Origin: Cyrtodaria siliqua
Taxonomy: Eukaryota; Mollusca; Bivalvia; Adapedonta; Hiatellidae
Direction of reading: 5' to 3'
Assembly: GCA_037043455.1 (NCBI GenBank)
Contig: JAWPHD010007150.1
Span: 1-64,000 of the forward strand
Length of the DNA stretch: 64,000 bases
Shown here: positions 23,187-35,000 of the stretch, in pieces
How the letters are laid out: every line of letters starts with the position of its first letter
Position numbering within the stretch: the first letter of the stretch is position 1
Made by a program: the position numbers and the translations under genes
The notes under the pieces: generated by a model
The model's database searches: none
The model's input: only the letters and a program-made list of their open reading frames with translations
What the model was told of the DNA's origin: nothing

Positions 23187-24803
23187 GTAAGTATATATTG
23201 AACATGATAAATATCCCAGAACGCTGCATCTCGTATTTCCGATTTGACGACGGACCTGTGCTTTTTAGAAGTTCATCATGTGTAAACTGATACTGCCATG
23301 CCTATAAGATATATATGACAACAATTGGGGCAATTTTGAAACTTGTTAGTAAAATCCATTCTCAAAACTCAACCTTACAACGGTCCCCCAGTCGTGCAAG
23401 GGGTACCGTTGTGATGCCCTGGCAAGCGAGAACGGTTGAATCAATTGCATACCTATGTTTACAACAGTTTGGTTTACAATATCATATGTAAGTTGTATAA
23501 CTAGACCAAACTTAATATTTCTTCGTTATGGATTGTCTACTGCTTTACTGTATCCAATGTCACCACTGATAACTCTCCTTTTCAGGCAATTGAATATACC
23601 ATATTTGCAGAAATCAATAGCAGCATGTGTAACAGTGGCAGACGAAGTAGACCCACCAAAATATGGTATCATTCTGACGCATGGTGCTGGAGGAGATATG
23701 AACCTTCCACAGCTTGAGAAGCTTGCTCATTTTTTGGCGGGAAAGGGCTTTCTAGTTTTGAGGTTCACTTGCAAAGGACTTAATCTGGTTTACAGAGTGA
23801 AGGTTTTCACGGAAATTCTTGTAAGATTTAAACAATTAATTCAGTTATTTATGGTCACAATATCATTGTTATCTAACAGTTAATTATGACAGAAATTAAT
23901 TAAGTTTGGAAAACATGGTTTTATAACATTCGTAAAATGCTTGTTTTCATTAAACAATAACATGCGTATTTAAGAGAAGGATTTATGTGTATGGATGGGG
24001 CACAAAGAGGAATATATTTCTATATCATACATTATCAGATATAATATTATATGCTTTCAAATTGGCATTTTAGCAACATTTAGAAACTTTCAGTATAAAC
24101 TTGTATTCTCCCTTTACAGAAATTTATGAAAGACAATTACAAGGGACTAATTGGGTGCTTTATTGGTGGTAAGTTTAATGTTTGTCCGACTCAAGATGTG
24201 TTTTACTTTCGTGTATTAATTGTTTCTTTAAATTTCATTTCGACTTGCACGTATACAACTCCCCAGACATGGATCTTAGATTACAGCCTGAAGCCTAATT
24301 TCGGTAGACCATTCTCGTCATTTGTATTTGCAGGAAGATCCATGGGTTCTAGGGCAGCTGTCGGAGTCGTTAACTCTACAAAAGGGGAACCAATCTCTGA
24401 TTTCGTAAATGGAGTTATCTGTATCTCCTATCCACTTCATACTAAAGACAAGACGTCTGATCTGAGAGATTCGCCATTGTACGAGTTGACTGTTCCACTA
24501 TGCTTCATCAGCGGCACCAGTGATGAAATGTGTGATAAACAGTCATTTACCTGTGTCCTGACACGAATGGCGCAGGCGGAGATTATGTGGGTGGAAAGTG
24601 CTGATCATGGCCTTAAAGTGAATGGTTGTCCAGAGAATGAGGTCGTTAATGACACTGGTAACTTTATCGCACAGTGGTGCCAAAGGATCATATCTGCGTC
24701 GGATGAAACAACGGAAAGTTCACCTGTCACACAAATTAAGGATGCTGAGCAGAAAGAACGACCGAAATCAAGTGGGAGAAAGATAAAGGCTGTTTCTTCG
24801 TAA
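23164..24803 (+). CDS. TEX30: TEX30-like alpha/beta hydrolase (complete)
   Basis: Four coding exons (23164-23186, 23586-23820, 24120-24168, 24334-24803) join in phase to 258 residues; human TEX30 is about 227. Motifs in order: YGIILTHGAGGDMNLPQLEK, GFLVLRFTCKGLN, the nucleophile elbow GRSMGSRAA (Ser at about residue 106), VNGVICISYPLH, the acid-loop SGTSDEMC, and the catalytic-His-like ADHGLKV. The family is a dienelactone-hydrolase-like alpha/beta fold of unproven substrate. The extra length is a charged, Ser-rich C-terminal tail. All splice sites are GT-AG. It is compact, unlike its neighbours. Confidence 0.95.
23586..23820 (+). CDS. TEX30: TEX30 exon with oxyanion-side strand
   Basis: The exon is 235 nt with a TTTTCAG acceptor and a GTAAGA donor, phase 0 out. 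It encodes the THGAGGDMN loop and LVLRFTCKGLNLVYRVK, both highly conserved in TEX30 proteins. Confidence 0.95.
24120..24168 (+). CDS. TEX30: TEX30 small exon
   Basis: The 49-nt exon KFMKDNYKGLIGCFIG has a TTTACAG acceptor and a GTAAGT donor. Its last Gly is completed by the next exon, directly before the nucleophile motif. Confidence 0.93.
24334..24803 (+). CDS. TEX30: TEX30 last exon (Ser, Asp, His)
   Basis: This exon begins with the second base of Gly in GRSMGSR and ends at TAA 24801-24803. It carries the predicted Ser, Asp and His triad residues and a C-terminal tail with SSGRKIKAVSS. ATTAAA at 24973-24978 is a possible polyadenylation signal. Confidence 0.95.
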
Positions 24804-26228
24804 ACATGAACAGAAATACATATATATATATATAAAGTTACCCAGGTTTCTTTGAAACAAAGTTTCAGCGTTTCAGCATATTTAGACACGTTAATTTATC
24901 AAAGTAATATGCATAGTGTTGTTTTTGAGAATAACCTCTTTGTGAAGTGTATTATGATTGATATATATTATAATTAAAGATACTTCTTTCAACAAAAAAA
25001 AGTGCATTTCATCGTTTCCTGTGGCAGAGGGAACTTGTTTTGTTTTGTTTCAGCAGAAACATAATGGAGGCAGAAACATTAAGGAGTGTATGCGTGAAAT
25101 CAAAAATTTAAAGAAGTTAAATATATGTTTCTGTGGCATGGTATTCTAATATGGCAGCACTATGAAGTTGAGTATTGAGGTCAGTGCTATACCTATACGT
25201 ATAAGAATACAATATTGGTAGTTAAACAACACAAATACATTGATTTAACCAGAAATCTTACATAACGCTACATACCCACCTTAAAAAAAGTATTGCAATT
25301 TAAAAACAAAAACACAATTCTTGATGGGGTTATAAATTACATACAGAAGGAAGTTTGACGAATGTGTGAGGTAACAGCAAACATTAACAACTGCTTAGTG
25401 GGCGGTCTTCGGACTTAGTTTTACGGCCATCTAAGAAGCAAAGATGGTTCACTTACTCAAATCTGCCATAATATTTTATGACACAATGATCTCGTTCTTC
25501 ATTTGCTCTTCTTGTATTCAAGACAGAAAGAATATAATGATATCACAACACGACAGGATATAATTCTCTTTAATTTGAGACCGGTTGCAGACTCATGCTG
25601 TGAAAAGAAAATTGACGATTTCTATAGTTCCAGATTTCAACAAAACTACAACAACAACACGAAGTAGCATAAATAGGCCATTGTCGGATTTTTTAAATAA
25701 CGTTGGTTAACATCTTTAGTAAACATAGACATATTTTGGAAATATCTCTACATTCTAAACACAGTTGCCCAATTACAGTATCATCATCTGCGAACCAACG
25801 CCATGTGTGTTGCAGACTATATCTATCATATATGTAAGCCCTGCTAATGTTTTATATATATATAAAATTCAAAATAATACTCTTTGTGTTGACAATCGTC
25901 ATCTCTCTGAAATTTGTCTTCCTTGTTCTAGTTGTAAATACCACAAACCTAAAAATTTCTTCTCAAAAACAACAGCCCTGTTTGTTTCCCGGGCAAAGAA
26001 TAGTACCACCGCAGATCCCGTTAGAGGGGTAGAACCCCCCCCCCCCCCCCCCCCCCCACCACCACACCCCACCGCGCAATTCATGTTCATTTTATCATTT
26101 TTTGTTTATGCTCATTAAAGGCCTTCATCATGACCCCGATCCCTGCATTGTTTCAGGGGCCATCTAGCTCAAATCACTAGAGCAGTGACAGAAAAACAAT
26201 AAACGCGGCTCCAGCGTAAATGGAGTGT
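24804..26228. other. TEX30 3' flank
   Basis: AT-rich, with no gene recognised. It includes the 3' UTR, a short (TA) tract at about 24821-24834 and a poly-C run at about 26035-26057. ORFs here are low-complexity or unsupported. Confidence 0.5.
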
Positions 26229-26243
26229 CTACAATATAATTTG

Positions 26244-26567
26244 AGGGCTGGCGTGGCACAGTCGGTAGCGCGGCGGATTTGTAACCGGAGGCCCCGGGTT
26301 CAATACTCCGTGGTGCCACTGAGTTCCGTCGGTGTGTTCTTGGGCAAGACACGTTCCCTTAGCCTCGTCCGTCGGATGGGGACGTAAACCGGGCGGTCCC
26401 GTGTATCGGTCTATCCTCCGAGCACGTTAAAGAACCATAGGAATCTATTCAATAATAAGAGTAGGGCAGGTTCCCGGATTCCTATGTATCCTTCCTCTCT
26501 CTCTGGGGCGGCTCTAAATAACCTATACTGTGTTGATGAGCCGTTAAACAACATTCAATTATATATA
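26244..26567 (+). mobile_element. tRNA-Thr-like SINE, full length
   Basis: A 324-bp SINE is flanked by a perfect 15-bp target duplication, CTACAATATAATTTG (26229-26243 and 26568-26582). The head GGGCTGGCGTGGCACAGTCG...GGTTCAATACTCC has box A, a UGU anticodon loop (TTTGTAA) and box B. The body holds 'gacgtaaaccgggcggtcc' and 'cggtctatcctccgagcac'. The tail ends 'aacaacattcaattata'. Confidence 0.92.
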
Positions 26568-26819
26568 CTACAATATAATTTGCAGGGGAGAAGGTTCTTG
26601 GCCCATTCTCCATATTGTAAATGAGGATGAGCCTGGCATGTTCATACCTGTTATATAGCATTTCATGTGTTGGTGCGTCTTAAAAGCCAATTCAATTTAA
26701 ATTTAAAAAAAAACACTATACTGAAACGAACTCACTTCAGCATGTGCATGTTCAAATCTAGGCTCCTTCCGACCGTATTCCCATACTTAATGAATTCCAA
26801 ATTAACATAAGCTCAATTA

Positions 26820-27075
26820 ATTTGATTCAATTGAAGAGTGGTTCAATTCAATTGTAGAGGTGTTATTCAATTGAAGAGAGGTCTAATTCGATTGAAGAGA
26901 GGTTTAATTATGCTGGGCTGTAACACTCTTCACTTGAATTGTACCTCTCTTCAATTCAGTTATTTGAAGAGATGTATAATTCAATTGAAGAGAGGTTCAA
27001 TTCAATTGAAGAGAGGTTCAAATCAATTGAAAGGTGTAATTCAATTGAAGAACGGTTCAATTCAATTGAAGAGAC
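26820..27075 (+). repeat. Tandem TTCAATTGAAGAGAGG array
   Basis: About 12 imperfect units of 17-20 bp are built on TTCAATTGAAGAGAGG, each with the 10-bp palindrome TTCAATTGAA. The motif matches the ATTCAATT tail of the SINE family, so the array probably grew from a SINE 3' tail. It runs directly into the 5'-truncated SINE at 27076. Confidence 0.8.
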
Positions 27076-27154
27076 GGTAGCGTGGCGGATTTGTAACCGG
27101 AGGCCCCGGGTTCAATACTCCGTGGTGCCACTGAGTTTCGTTCGTGTGTTCGTG
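27076..27154 (+). mobile_element. SINE, left part (5' truncated, split)
   Basis: This runs from 'cggtagcgtggcggatttgt' through box B and 'ctgagtttcgttcgtgtg' to TTCGTG. The remainder of the same SINE resumes at 28273 after a 1.1-kb insertion. Confidence 0.85.
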
Positions 27155-28272
27155 TATGGCAAGCCAATTGTCCAATAATTACGTGAACCCAGGTTTAATG
27201 TCGAAAAACTAGGATTAACGATCGATAAACTAGGTTTTTCGAACGTAAAAGCATGTTAACCTATACTTTCGAGCAAAAACATAGGATAACGTCCGTAAAC
27301 CATAGTTCACGGTCGTAAACGTAGGTTTACGCTCGTAAACCCAAGTTCACGGTCGTAAACCCAAGTTCACGGTCGTAAACATAGGTTTACATTCATAAAC
27401 TATGGTTCACGACCGTGAACCATAGTTTACGAACGTGAACCTATGTTTACGAGCGTGAACCATAGTTTACGGACGTAAACCTATGTTTACAACCGTAAAC
27501 TATAGTTTACGCTCGTAAACTATGGTTTACGCTCGTAAACATAGGTTCACGTTCGTAAAACCGGGTTTATCGACTTGTAACTATGCTTTCGGACCGGTAT
27601 CTGTGATTTACGAGCAAAGACAATCACGACCGTGAACCATAGTTTACGAACGTGAACTATAGTTTACGAGCGTGAACCTAGGTTTACGATCGTGAACCAT
27701 AGTTTACGGACGTGAACCTAGGTTTACGACCGTGAACCATAGTTTACGGACGTGAACCTATGTTTACGACCGTGAACCATAGTTTACGAACGTGAACCTA
27801 TGTTTACGACAGTGAACTTGGGTTTACGAGCGTGAACCATAGTTTACGAACGTGAACCTAGGTTTACGTTCGATAAACTAGGTTTCTCGAACAAATCTAT
27901 GATTTTCGGTCGTTATCCTATGTTCACCAGCGTGAACCTATGTTCACGGTCGTAAACCCATGTTCACGGTCGTAAACCCAAGTTCACGGTCGTAAACATA
28001 GGTTTACGTTCGTAAACTATGGTTCACGCCAGGTTCACGCCCGTAAACATAGGTTCACGCTCGTGAACTTAGGATAACAACCGAAATTCATAGTTCAATC
28101 GAGAAACCTAGTTTGTCAAACGTAAACATGGGTTCACGAGCGTAAACTATGGTTTACGCCCGTTATCTTATGTTTTCGCTCGAAAATATAAGTTAGTATT
28201 CGATAAACCTGGTTTTATGTTCGAAAAACCTAGTTTATCGATCGTTAATCATAGTTTTTCGACCGTGCCATA
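27155..28272. mobile_element. 1118-bp element made of palindromic 20-mers
   Basis: The segment begins TATGGCA and ends TGCCATA, a 7-bp terminal inverted repeat. TTCGTG stands on both sides as a 6-bp target duplication, and the host SINE is interrupted exactly here. Between the ends are about 54 units of 20 bp with consensus CGNNCGTRAACNNWRGTTYA. The consensus is its own reverse complement in form, with two dyad centres per unit (CGNNCG and AACNNNNGTT). Central units are most regular; edge units are diverged. There is no meaningful ORF. CpG is dense compared with the AT-rich surroundings. Confidence 0.8.
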
Positions 28273-28278
28273 TTCGTG

Positions 28279-28450
28279 GGCAAGACACTTTCCCTTAGCC
28301 TCGTCCGTCGGATGGGGACGTAAACCGGGCGGTCCTGTGTATCGGTCTATCCTCCGAGCACGTTATAAGAGTAGGGCACAGTTCCCGGATTCCTGTATAT
28401 CCTTCCCCTCTCTCTGGGGCCATGAGCCGTTAAACAACATTCAATTCAAT
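28279..28450 (+). mobile_element. SINE, right part
   Basis: It continues 'ggcaagacactttcccttag' through 'cgtaaaccgggcggtcctgt' to 'gagccgttaaacaacattca' and the CAATT-rich tail. It matches the second half of the SINE at 26244-26567. Confidence 0.85.
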
Positions 28451-28690
28451 TCAATTGAAGCAGTTCAATTCAATTGAAGAGAGGTGTAATACAGTGTTAG
28501 TACTGTAGAGCGGAGACGTAATAAACCACTACTTCATAAATCACTGTGTAGGGTCCAATTCAAGCGAGGTGTAATTCAATTGAAGAGCAGTTCAATTCGA
28601 TTGAAGAGAGGTGTAATACAGCGTTATAGTACTGTAAAGTGGAGACGTAATAAACCACTACTTCATAAATCACTGTGTAGTTATCCTCCA
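28451..28690 (+). repeat. Tandem duplication after the SINE tail
   Basis: Two copies of about 130 bp share 'ttgaagagaggtgtaataca', 'gagacgtaataaaccactac' and 'ttcataaatcactgtgtag' (ending near 28556 and 28681). Confidence 0.7.
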
Positions 28691-28745
28691 CCCCTACCCC
28701 GCACCCCCACAGGGCCCCTAACCCCACTCAGTGAAGTAAACTCAT

Positions 28746-28822
28746 GTGTAATTCTAAGGTTTATAGTCCGTCCGCCAACGAACACGTCAATGACGCGATG
28801 GGCACAATAGAGTCTGGACTTT
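28746..28822 (+). repeat. Segment shared with the TEX30 upstream region
   Basis: Second copy of the block at 22098-22172, about 190 bp before the EAPP start codon. This places related sequence upstream of both plus-strand genes. Confidence 0.8.
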
Positions 28823-28920
28823 GAAGTCACTAACGATGGCACACTTACTTTTACAAGTTTTACAGCAAAAAGCAGCTATCGGACATTGATCGATAATATC
28901 CGAAGAAGCCGCATATATCC

Positions 28921-28931
28921 AAAATGGCTGC
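28921..28931 (+). promoter_or_regulatory. YY1-like site upstream of EAPP
   Basis: AAAATGGCTGC fits the YY1 consensus AANATGGCNGC and lies 81 bp before the EAPP ATG, a common position for this element in metazoan housekeeping promoters. No TATA box is obvious. Confidence 0.45.
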
Positions 28932-29011
28932 GCCCATGCGAAAGGTTTTCAAGACGATTTAGTTAGACAACTGTTTCAGAAACATCATTTAACGTTTGAC
29001 AGAATACGACA

Positions 29012-29085
29012 ATGAATAGAGGACGAGATATAGACTTCGATTATCTTGACTTGGACGATGACAGTGACCCAGAGCGGGCAGAAAG
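29012..29085 (+). CDS. EAPP: EAPP exon 1
   Basis: It encodes MNRGRDIDFDYLDLDDDSD plus PERAER, ending in phase 2 at GTTTGT. The start fits the acidic EAPP N-terminus (human also begins MNR). Confidence 0.9.
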
Positions 29086-32000
29086 GTTTGTTTTTTATCA
29101 GTATTCATTTCCCACTGATCTATTTTATTTGAAAACCCAGTAACTTGAGTGATGAAAACAGATCTAGTCCACAGGTGGCTGTATCGGTGTTGGGAACTGA
29201 AACAAAACAAAAATAAAAAATAAAAAAAAGTGTTATTTCTTGAAAACAAACATATTTTTTTCCTGAAAAAATGTCCCAGAGTACAGCAGTTTTGACAGGC
29301 TGGTTATATACAAGGTGTGAATGTCTCTCTGGTCAACATTTGATCCCTACAGTGCATTTCAAGGTGCCTGTACGTCAAAATGAATCAAGCTTCTTTTTTT
29401 ATTGATATATGTTTTCATACCTGATATGGATAATTTATATAGAATGAAAATAGATGCTCCTGGATCTGATTACAATCTTACCATTCATACTGTTCATACT
29501 GATGTCAAAGCCAGTGTTAAGGGGTCATTTCACCAAGGATTGTTTTTTTCCAATCGGCCCGATCTGGACCAGATTGTCCCCGATCAATCAATTTTTTGAT
29601 CTGCCCGATTGTCGTCCTGAATCGCCTCCAATCGCCCCCTTTTTTTGACCCGATTGAGTCCTGACCAATGGACCATGGCGGGGGGACGATTCTCGGACGT
29701 TCCTCGCGCGATCGACACGTTTCCGGGGCGCAAGTATGCGAAAGTTTGCACAAGTACCCGCAGGTACACGGCAAAGGTAGAGACCCGCTTCTCGCGCGCA
29801 AGTGAGCGATCTTCGCGCGTTGTTCGGCCGAGAGAGGCCGAAAATGGGCGATCCCGGCTCGAGAGAGGACGCTTTCGTTCGATTTCCGCCGTTCTTCGCG
29901 CGAGAGTGGCCGAATGTAGGCGTATGTTGACGCAGGTAGCCGAAAGTAAACAGTCTTCGGACGATTTAAACGATCTTCGGACGTTCTTCGGCCGACCAAA
30001 TTTGCCTAGATCGGCCGGAGATCGTGTTTTTAAAGGCCCGACTATACAAACCGCTCAGATCGAAGCCGTTCATCACTTTCTGACCAGCCAGGAAAGGTCA
30101 TGGACCAACAAGCAGTGCTGGGGCTTGTTGTAGCTCTACAACTTTGTTCTGCCATAGCACAGCAAAATGTTATTACATTAGGAAATATGCTGAGGAGGAG
30201 GCCAAGGACCAAGAGAAAATATGCCAAAAAGAATTAAGTTTTTGTGACTTTCTAAAGGGTTTTCAAGTGTGTTTTGTTTCAGTACCTGTTCTGAGAAAAG
30301 TGTGCAGTTTTTATTTTATATTTGGTTTATAATTCTCTGGCATTGGTATTAATTTGTAAATTTATTATTATTTATAATAATTTTGAGTAAATATATGTCT
30401 TGCTGTTGTATTTAGTAACAATTAATTCTTTGTGACATTTTAAAGGATTTTTACATGTGTTTTGTTTCATTAAAACTACGCACGACCCTCGGTAGAGAGC
30501 TGCAGAGGCTATACGAAAGCTCCAGAGGGCGGGCGAGACAAGGGGACCTTCAGGGGACCCTCGGACGACCAAGACGACCCGGGCCGACGGTTTTTGATCG
30601 GCTACTGTTTTTCAACATTTTTAAAAACAGTAGCCGATCACTTTTTCGGTACCCGACCCTCGGAGGACTGAGGCGATCGCGCCAGATCTTCCCCCGAATG
30701 TATAGGGTAGTGCGGGACAGTGCTCGCACGTTCCCGATTATTTTCGCAAAAATGCGGCCGATCGACCAGAAAAAGGATCGGGTACTCTCGGGACCAAAAC
30801 AATCCTTGGTGAAATGACCCCTTAAACCAACAGGTTTCTTAGGCCCTTTATAATATAAACACAGAAACATTTCTCTATCCATGTATGTGAAAGTTTTATA
30901 TATTAGACCGAGGTTTCTATTGGCCTTAGATACTTTACCACTTATATGATAGGAGAACTTTAATTTTGAGTCAAATGTTACTCCCATGTCTTTTTCATGT
31001 ATTACCTTGGTAATTTCTTCTATTTTATTCGAATTATCCTTGATGTAGAATACATTGGATTCTTCATCATTATTACCAATATATAAGTGTTTGCACTTTT
31101 TGGCATTAAATATCATTTGCCATTTTTTAGCCCATTCACATGCAGTGAAGATACTGTCTTGTAAGTCTATCTCACGCTGTGTGCTATTTATGCATGTATA
31201 CAGTTTAGTATCGTCAGCAAAAAGTTTGGCGGTGCAGGACATGGCCATCCGTTATGCTTCACAAAGCCTAAAACTCATTTTGACCCCCTTGTTTATAGTG
31301 TAAAAATTAAAACAACATGGCAGCATTATTTTTAGAAATTGTCGTCTGCGCTTTCTTTTTGTAGGGTTGTATTTAGGATGTACCAAATAAAACATAGGTT
31401 ATGCAGGGTGGTGTTGTTGTTAAATGTTCAGCACCTCCAGCAATCGATCATACTTATCTTTTATTTTGGAATGAAAAACATTATATCTAGCAAATAAAAG
31501 GTTGGTAAATAGTTTACTGCGTTTATATTTTATTATTTACACCATTATTGGTCAACTGATTTTTTAAGTCACCCTTCCCTAGAAAAATGGAATGTTCCAC
31601 TGTCGCCATTTTGGTTGTCAATCAAATTACATGTAAACAGAGGGGGTCAAAATGATTTTTTTGGCTCTGCGAAGCTTAGAGGATGGCTACGCGAAGATTG
31701 CAAAGAGATTCAGGAGTGTCCATTTTCATTCTATTCAATCACAGTTTTTTTTAAGGAAATAGTATAATTGCCTATTATCAATATTTGTTCGCAGTTCCGA
31801 CGATGACATTGACATTTTACTTCATGGCACTCCGGAGCAAAAGCGCAAGTTGTGTAAACTGGGAGCAACAAGAAGTGACAGTCGGTCATCCAGTGAAGAT
31901 GAGTTTGAAAAAGAAATGAACAAAGAGTTAAATGGCACAGTAAAAGCCATAGAAAAGAGAAGAGGATCCGTTACAGGTACTATAGTGCACCACAATCATT

Positions 32001-35000
32001 TAACAATTCAACTTATATACTGTAGCAGTTATTTAATGCATGATTTCGTGGTCATTAGGCCAAATTCCGAGTGCAGTATTTTGCATGGTCCTTTCATGCA
32101 CTGAAGGAAAATAGTTTAACTATTGACTGGGTAATCTATTAAATAACTGCTTTATTATAATTTATTTTAAGCGGTCATAGTCAAAACTTAAGAGATCATG
32201 TAGTAATTGTGTTTTATTGTACTACAAGACTAACTTCCAAGACTAGAACTTACCTGACTAAATATGAGTATATCAGATGTTTTGTGCAGAACTCAATCTC
32301 GTTAAAATCAGACCCTTTATCACGCTACGATACTCAACACTACAAGGATCTGACAACACTGCATTGGAGGTCATGTCAGACTGACCCTACGATTAGCCAA
32401 TCAGATTTCAGTCTCCAAAATTGCTCGACTCACTACGCATGCTCCATTTCAGTTAATCGCTGTGAGGCAGTCTACGCTCGGTATTGAAAGGGATATTGTT
32501 CGTAACTTTTAGCTTATAAAACACAAAATAATTACTTTGACAAAACATAACGCACCAACCATTATTGAATATTTACTGAATAAAACCAAGATTGCTTGAA
32601 AGAATTCAATAGCGGTACAAAAAAAAAGAAGTACTGCTTCATGGGGTTGAACTCACATCCCACACTAAAATTACATTCGCGGATAATAATAACAGGGCCA
32701 AACGCATAAAGTAAGACATACTTAATATAGAAAACCTAATCAATAATCTCGGTAGAATATATATTTTCCAGATACAAATAGAATGTTCTGAATGCACCCA
32801 TGATTTTCCTCGTATTCTTGATGTAAAACATGCCATTTAGTGCATTTCTTTGAATTTATCGTGCAATCCGCAGCAGCAACACACAGCGACTTTTATCTTT
32901 TTTCGGATATATATGTTTATGTGGATTTTCGTTTGTTCAGTTCACTCGAACATCATCTGAAGTGCGTATGAAATGCGTTATTTCACTGGCTGAATTTGGT
33001 TGATCTTCTCATGAATATTGATTAGATGAAAGGTCGATCTGACGTGACCTCCAAGGCAGTGTTGTCAGATCCTAGAAGCGGAGAGTATCAAAACTGTTTA
33101 GGATTTCATTTTAATGAGATTGCACTGACCTTAAACTTTTGTTTTTATCTCAATTTATTATTGTCTAAAATAAATCAGTACAATTGATTTCAAAACATCT
33201 ATACTCAAAACCAGGACGGACCGTATTACAGTCCAAAGGTAAAAGTGGGTGAGGTGACACAAACTTCACTTGTGGCTGCTGCTGTCGGAGAGTTAGTTCA
33301 AAGTCTAGGCTCATTCTGTAGTTTGAAATTTTGTATTTCAAGTAGTCACATATATGAATTACTCCGAAATTAACCAAGAACTATGTCTTTGATATTAAGA
33401 CTTCATTGATATTTATTGTAGAGCCTGGATGTTCCTCGTCCAGTCACTCAGATAACCCTGGAGATAGTACAGAGCCAGAGAAACACTACGACGATGTTTA
33501 CTTTGATTCTGATGAAGAGGAAATGGTCACCAAAGGTAAACAGTGAGATTACAACAGTCAGACTCAGATGTCATGGTTGCAAGCTTGATTCTTAAAATAC
33601 TTATTAGGGCTATTCCATTAAAACGTACATGGGACCCCAGGAAGGCACTTTTGAAATTTAAACACTCACCCATAGATGCAAAATTGAGTTTATAAAAACA
33701 AATTTCGAAAAACAGGGTCCAGCCATAGATATTATTAAATTGCCTTCCTTGGGTCCTGGGTATGTTTTAATGGAATAGCCCTTAACCTTAGTGTTGGGAA
33801 TCGGTTGAAAATGCATAATCGATCATCAGAATTATTAAACATGGCTTACACATAAGACACCCGTGTAAGCCTTTTTCAGACTAGAATGAAGAAAATAAAC
33901 ACATGTCAAGTATGTTCTGGTCATTAAGAAATTGAATGAAACTGACCAAGCATTTATTTTATGCTTATTATCATATGAATAAATTGTAATACCCCTATTA
34001 TAGTATAGATATATATGATTACCGTATATAACCCTAATAAATGCCTCTCCTGTAATAAATGCCCCTCTCGCCCCCACCATTTTTTTTCCATTCACAATGG
34101 AACACACAAAATCACTTGAAAACTTAAAATTCGATGCATTAATTGATTGATTGACATGCAGATTAGTTTTGTTGGTAAAGAAAATCATTAAATAATGTCT
34201 GATTTACTGAAAAGTTACATTATGTATTTTTGGTCTCGAACTTTTCAAAAGGGGGACGTTTCAGTATTTTAGTTACATTTTAGTATATGAGAATGATATA
34301 AGTTATAATTTTGCAACAACTGAGTAAACTCGATCATGAAAAATTGTAATTGATTAATCAGAAAAACGGCTTAACTGACCGATACTTGATCAAATTAATT
34401 AATCGGAATAGAACTAAAAATACCTACATTGCTATGAAATTAACCGAGAAATATTGTTTTTTATCAGATAACCCTGTAAAACGTTTTATTGCACAATATC
34501 AAGACAATTTAGGTTAATTTCCTGTTCAGATTTTATATGAGCCCGCAATAGCATAGGTTATATCCGAGTTTAAATGTTTGAAAAAATACTATCGAGGGCA
34601 AAAATAATGAGATCTGCATATTTAATAGAACAATAGTTGATTAATTATATAATTATAAAAAATAATATTTTAACATTATCAGGAACTTCATTTTCATGAA
34701 CCAGGCTAGATATTTTCAAAAATATTTCATTCTAAGAGGGATATACAAATAACTAACCATAACAGTCTCTGTTTGGTAAAATAAGAAAACGTATTTCAAA
34801 CCACAGTCTTTCTTAAACTAACTATCCAGCCAGATAACAACAACATTTCATTACAAAACCACATATCGTTTATATCAATGTGTCTATATAGTTTGGATTC
34901 TCAAAATATGTGTTATATAATATACCTTGTCATCAGTAGGTTTAGAAATGATGCACATGTACATATGTAATATTTGGCTGTTGTTGGCAGGATAGTTACT

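Noticed and set aside
26838..27178. Ile/Gln/Lys-rich ORFs
   Set aside because: Products of the TTCAATTGAAGAGAGG tandem array.
27155..28272. CRISPR-like array
   Set aside because: The 20-mers are contiguous and palindromic, with no unique spacers between repeats, and the DNA is eukaryotic.
29517..30133. Arg-rich ORFs of about 160 residues on both strands
   Set aside because: They lie in the CpG-rich interior of the TTAA-flanked element and overlap on opposite strands; no domain is recognisable.
31055..31303. Plus-strand ORF of 82 residues
   Set aside because: Antisense shadow of the reverse transcriptase fragment (FADDTKLY on the minus strand).
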